From NCBI GenBank assembly GCA_913776965.1, contig CAJYQL010000096.1, positions 1 to 37,211 of the forward strand: a stretch of DNA of 37,211 nt. Direction: 5' to 3'. Both the position numbers and the translations under genes were made by a program. This DNA comes from an uncultured Xylophilus sp. (GTDB lineage: Bacteria; Pseudomonadota; Gammaproteobacteria; Burkholderiales; Burkholderiaceae_C). This document shows positions 34,711 to 37,211 of this stretch, in pieces; the stretch's first letter is position 1, and each line of letters starts with the position of its first letter. The notes beneath the pieces were generated by a model. That model was given only the letters and a program-made list of their open reading frames with translations. It made no database searches and was not told the origin of the DNA.

Positions 34711-36582
34711 TCAGCCGCCCGACAGCGCGAGCGTCACCCGGTAGGCGACGAAGCTCGCCAGATAGGCAAGCGCGAACAGGTAGGCCGCCATCAGCGTGGC
34801 GTAGCGCCAGGAATTGGTCTCGCGCTTGACGGTCGCGAGGGTGGACAGGCACATCGGCGCGAACACGTACCAGACCAGCAGCGAGACCGCCGTCGCCATC
34901 GACCAGCTGGCGGCGATGACCGGTTCCAGCGCGGCAGCGGCCTCGTCGCCGCTCGCCGACATGGCGTAGACCGTGCCGAGCGCACCGACGGCGACTTCGC
35001 GGGCCGCCAGGCCCGGCACTAGTGCGATCGAGATCTGCCAGTTGAAGCCGATCGGCGCGAAGATCACTTCCAGTGCCCGACCGATCATGCCGGCCAGGCT
35101 GTACTGGATGGCCGGGCCGGTGGCGCCCTCCGGCGGCGAAGGGAAAGTGGCGAAGAACCAGAGCAGCACGGTCAGCGCCAGGATCATGCCGCCGACCCGC
35201 TGCAGGAAGATCGCCGCCCGCTCCCACAGGCCTAGCGCCAGCTGCCGCGGGTTGGGCCAGCGGTAGGCGGGCAGCTCCATCAGCAGCGGCGACTGGGTCC
35301 GGCTGCTCCGCAGGCGCTTGAACACCCAGGCTACCGCCATCGCCGACACGATGCCGCCCAGGTACAGCGCGAACAGCACCACCCCCTGCAGGTTGAAGAT
35401 GCCGCCGACCTCGCGCGCCGGAATGAAGGCCGCGATCAGCAGCGCATAGACCGGCAACCGGGCCGAGCAGGTCATCAGCGGCGCGATCATGATCGTCACC
35501 AGCCGGTCGCGCCAGTTGGTGATGGTGCGGGTCGCCATCACACCCGGAATGGCGCAGGCGAAGCTCGACAGCAGCGGGATGAACGAACGGCCGGACAGGC
35601 CGACGCTGCCCATCACCCGGTCGAGCAGGAAGGCAGCACGCGGCAGATAGCCCGAATCCTCCAGCGCCAGGATGAACAAGAACAGGATCAGGATCTGCGG
35701 CAGGAAGACCAGCACGCCGCCGACGCCCGCCACGATGCCGTCGACCAGCAGGCTCTGCAGGATGCCTTCGGCCGTGTGCGCTTTGATCCATTCGCCGACG
35801 CCTTCCGTCGCGCCCTTGATCAGCTCCATCGGCGCCTCGGCCCAGCTGAAAACCGCCTGGAACATCAGGAACAACAACACCGCGAGCAGCGCCAGGCCCC
35901 AGACCGGATGCAGCACTACGCGGTCAATCGCGTCGTCGCGGTGCAGCGCGGCAGGCGGCGTGGTCACGGCGAGCGACAGGATGCGCCTCACCTCCGTCTG
36001 GGTGTCGAGCACGTCGGCCAGCGCGGGCGGCTGCCAAGCGGCGGGCGCGGCGGGCGCGGCACCGTCCCAGGCGTCGAGCGCGGCCACCAGCGGGGCGGCG
36101 CCGTCGCCGCGCACGCCCACCGTCTCGATCACCGGCATGCCGAGTTCGCGCGAAAGCACCGCCGTGTCGACCGCGATGCCCTGTTCGCGCGCCATGTCGC
36201 TCATGTTGAGCGCCAGCACCAGCGGCAGGCCGAGCTTGCGGGCTTCCAGCACCAGCCGCAGGTTGAGCCGCAGGTTGGTCGCGTCCACCACGCAGACCAG
36301 CAGGTCCGGCAGCGGCTCGCCCGGGCGCCGCCCGGTGACGATGTCGCGCGTCACCGCTTCGTCGGCGCTCATCGCATTCAGGCTGTAGGCGCCGGGCAGG
36401 TCCAGCACATAGACCTGCCGGCCGGAGCCGGTGCGCAGGCGGCCGACCTTGCGCTCCACCGTCACGCCCGCGTAGTTGGCGACCTTGGCGCGGCTGCCGG
36501 TCAGCAGATTGAAGAGCGCTGTCTTGCCGCAGTTCGGATTGCCCAGCAGCGCGACGCGCAGGGGTGCCGCTGCCGCGCTCAT
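34711..36582 (-). CDS. feoB: Ferrous iron transporter FeoB
   Basis: A 623-residue GTP-driven Fe(II) permease. The N-terminal G domain has G1 GNPNCGKTALFN (14-25), G3 DLPG (61-64) and G4 NMSD (126-129). A helical linker follows, then two Gate-type membrane repeats with RSFIPLLSSFACAIPG (about 373-388) and, later, PGLAAREVAVGALG. It is shorter than the 773-residue E. coli protein, of the compact type. The ATG overlaps the feoA stop (ATGA). It imports ferrous iron across the inner membrane. Confidence 0.96.
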   Translation of the reverse strand: MSAAAAPLRVALLGNPNCGKTALFNLLTGSRAKVANYAGVTVERKVGRLRTGSGRQVYVLDLPGAYSLNAMSADEAVTRDIVTGRRPGEPLPDLLVCVVDATNLRLNLRLVLEARKLGLPLVLALNMSDMAREQGIAVDTAVLSRELGMPVIETVGVRGDGAAPLVAALDAWDGAAPAAPAAWQPPALADVLDTQTEVRRILSLAVTTPPAALHRDDAIDRVVLHPVWGLALLAVLLFLMFQAVFSWAEAPMELIKGATEGVGEWIKAHTAEGILQSLLVDGIVAGVGGVLVFLPQILILFLFILALEDSGYLPRAAFLLDRVMGSVGLSGRSFIPLLSSFACAIPGVMATRTITNWRDRLVTIMIAPLMTCSARLPVYALLIAAFIPAREVGGIFNLQGVVLFALYLGGIVSAMAVAWVFKRLRSSRTQSPLLMELPAYRWPNPRQLALGLWERAAIFLQRVGGMILALTVLLWFFATFPSPPEGATGPAIQYSLAGMIGRALEVIFAPIGFNWQISIALVPGLAAREVAVGALGTVYAMSASGDEAAAALEPVIAASWSMATAVSLLVWYVFAPMCLSTLATVKRETNSWRYATLMAAYLFALAYLASFVAYRVTLALSGG

Positions 36583-36881
36583 GCCGACCCTCCCGGTACG
36601 ACCGTCACCATCGCCGCCTCGTGCAACCGCAGCGCGAAGGTGGACTGCCCGACCCGCACCGCCAGCGGCTCGCGCCCCGGGAATCCGTGCGCGACCACCC
36701 GGACCGTCTCGCCCGGCACGAAACCGATCTCGCTCAGCCGCAGGGCGACGTCGGCGCCCTCCTGGCCGGCCGACGGCTGGAGCGACACGATGGTCGCCGG
36801 CTGCTGTCGCGGCAGACGGTCGAGCGACAGGGGCGCGGGTGAGAACAGGGACGGATCGGCGGCGGCGGAGTGGAAATGCAC
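36579..36881 (-). CDS. feoA: Ferrous iron transport protein A
   Basis: A 100-residue SH3-like domain protein: LSLDRLPRQQPATIVSL, RLSEIGFVPGETVRVV and the AVRVGQSTFALRLHEAAMV end are typical FeoA features. FeoA supports FeoB at the inner membrane. The frame starts with GTG at 36881; the first 17 residues look non-conserved, so a later start is possible. It is translationally coupled with feoB by a four-base overlap. Confidence 0.92.
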   Translation of the reverse strand: MHFHSAAADPSLFSPAPLSLDRLPRQQPATIVSLQPSAGQEGADVALRLSEIGFVPGETVRVVAHGFPGREPLAVRVGQSTFALRLHEAAMVTVVPGGSA

Positions 36882-36911
36882 GGGGCTGCAGCGCGCAGCT
36901 GCCTGGAGGAA

Positions 36912-36930
36912 AATGCAGATGGTAGCAATT
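36912..36930. promoter_or_regulatory. Weak Fur-box candidate upstream of feoA
   Basis: The 19-mer starts AATGCAGAT and ends GCAATT; its outer bases are symmetric (AATG/CAATT), loosely like a Fur box. It lies about 30-50 bases before the feoA start, where iron control is expected. Many internal mismatches keep this speculative. Confidence 0.25.
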
Positions 36931-36967
36931 CCTGTTTGCAGCCACTCCGCTCATCGCCTTTGACCAG

Positions 36968-36991
36968 CCGGCCGGCAGGGGCGCCGGCCGG
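36968..36991 (-). other. GC-rich hairpin after the aconitase gene
   Basis: A perfect 9-bp stem (36968-36976 with 36983-36991) with a 6-base loop lies 16 bases past the aconitase stop. It has no T-run on either strand, so it may mark the transcript end without being a classical intrinsic terminator. It separates this gene from feoAB. Confidence 0.45.
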
Positions 36992-37007
36992 TCGCTCGCC
37001 TGCCGTC

Positions 37008-37211
37008 TCAGTACTGCAGCAACTGGCGCAGCACGTACGGCAGGATGCCGCCGTGCCGGTAGTAATCCACCTCGACCGGCGTGTCGATGCGCAGGATCAC
37101 CGTCACCTCCTGCCGCCGGCCGTCGGCGCCGGTGATGACCAGCGTCGCCTTGCTCTGCGGCTTGAGGTCGGGATGGGTCAGCACCTCGACCGTCTCGTCG
37201 CCGCGCAGGCC
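37008..37211 (-). CDS. acnA: Aconitate hydratase, C-terminal end; gene runs off the right edge
   Basis: The last 67 codons are present, ending IDTPVEVDYYRHGGILPYVL and RQLLQY before the stop. This tail, with YYRHGGILPYVLRQLL, is characteristic of AcnA-type aconitases, which interconvert citrate and isocitrate in the TCA cycle. The iron-sulfur-binding and catalytic parts are outside the window. The related AcnD (2-methylcitrate dehydratase) is a possible alternative, as its end is similar. Confidence 0.88.
   Translation of the reverse strand, partial: GLRGDETVEVLTHPDLKPQSKATLVITGADGRRQEVTVILRIDTPVEVDYYRHGGILPYVLRQLLQY

Overview
The window is a GC-rich, gene-dense piece of a betaproteobacterial chromosome. 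Gene order points to Burkholderiales, probably a Comamonadaceae relative. The order rpmF-plsX-fabHDG-acpP-fabF followed on the same strand by rpoE-rseA-rseB-degQ-lepA, with maf divergent from yceD and rluC divergent from rne, is the usual core arrangement of that order. The species is not identified. I see no insertion sequence, prophage, tRNA, rRNA or CRISPR array.

Bases 1-11721 are all on the minus strand. Read from right to left they hold yceD, rpmF, plsX, fabH, fabD, fabG, acpP, fabF, a small YgfX-like membrane protein, the extracytoplasmic sigma factor rpoE, its anti-sigma factor rseA, rseB, and the periplasmic protease degQ. A clear intrinsic terminator follows degQ, and then the 5' part of lepA. 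This joins 50S biogenesis (YceD, L32), the start of phospholipid and fatty-acid synthesis, and the envelope-stress regulon in one co-directional block.

Bases 11747-14303 are on the plus strand: maf (YceF type), an RsmI-family methyltransferase and an MFS transporter, all overlapping by a few bases. They converge on a minus-strand group: sppA-like protease, HAD phosphatase and rluC. A leader of about 600 bases separates rluC from rne (RNase E, plus strand). The plus strand then carries yaaA, a prolyl-4-hydroxylase-like oxygenase and queF.

Bases 23975-27949 form the most distinctive part, a tightly packed light-signalling cassette. It encodes heme oxygenase BphO (makes biliverdin), bacteriophytochrome histidine kinase BphP, a single-domain response regulator, and a small protein with a histidine-kinase-like phosphoacceptor helix but a degenerate ATPase half, resembling ChpT-type phosphotransfer proteins. 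Together they could form a light-controlled phosphorelay. This is the best candidate in the window for an under-described system.

Bases 27946-37211 return to the minus strand: topoisomerase IB, DNA polymerase IV, an FAD monooxygenase, a triple-PAS GGDEF/EAL protein whose cyclase motif is degenerate, a Feo ferrous-iron operon (feoA, feoB, a Cys-rich small membrane protein), and the last 67 codons of an aconitase gene.
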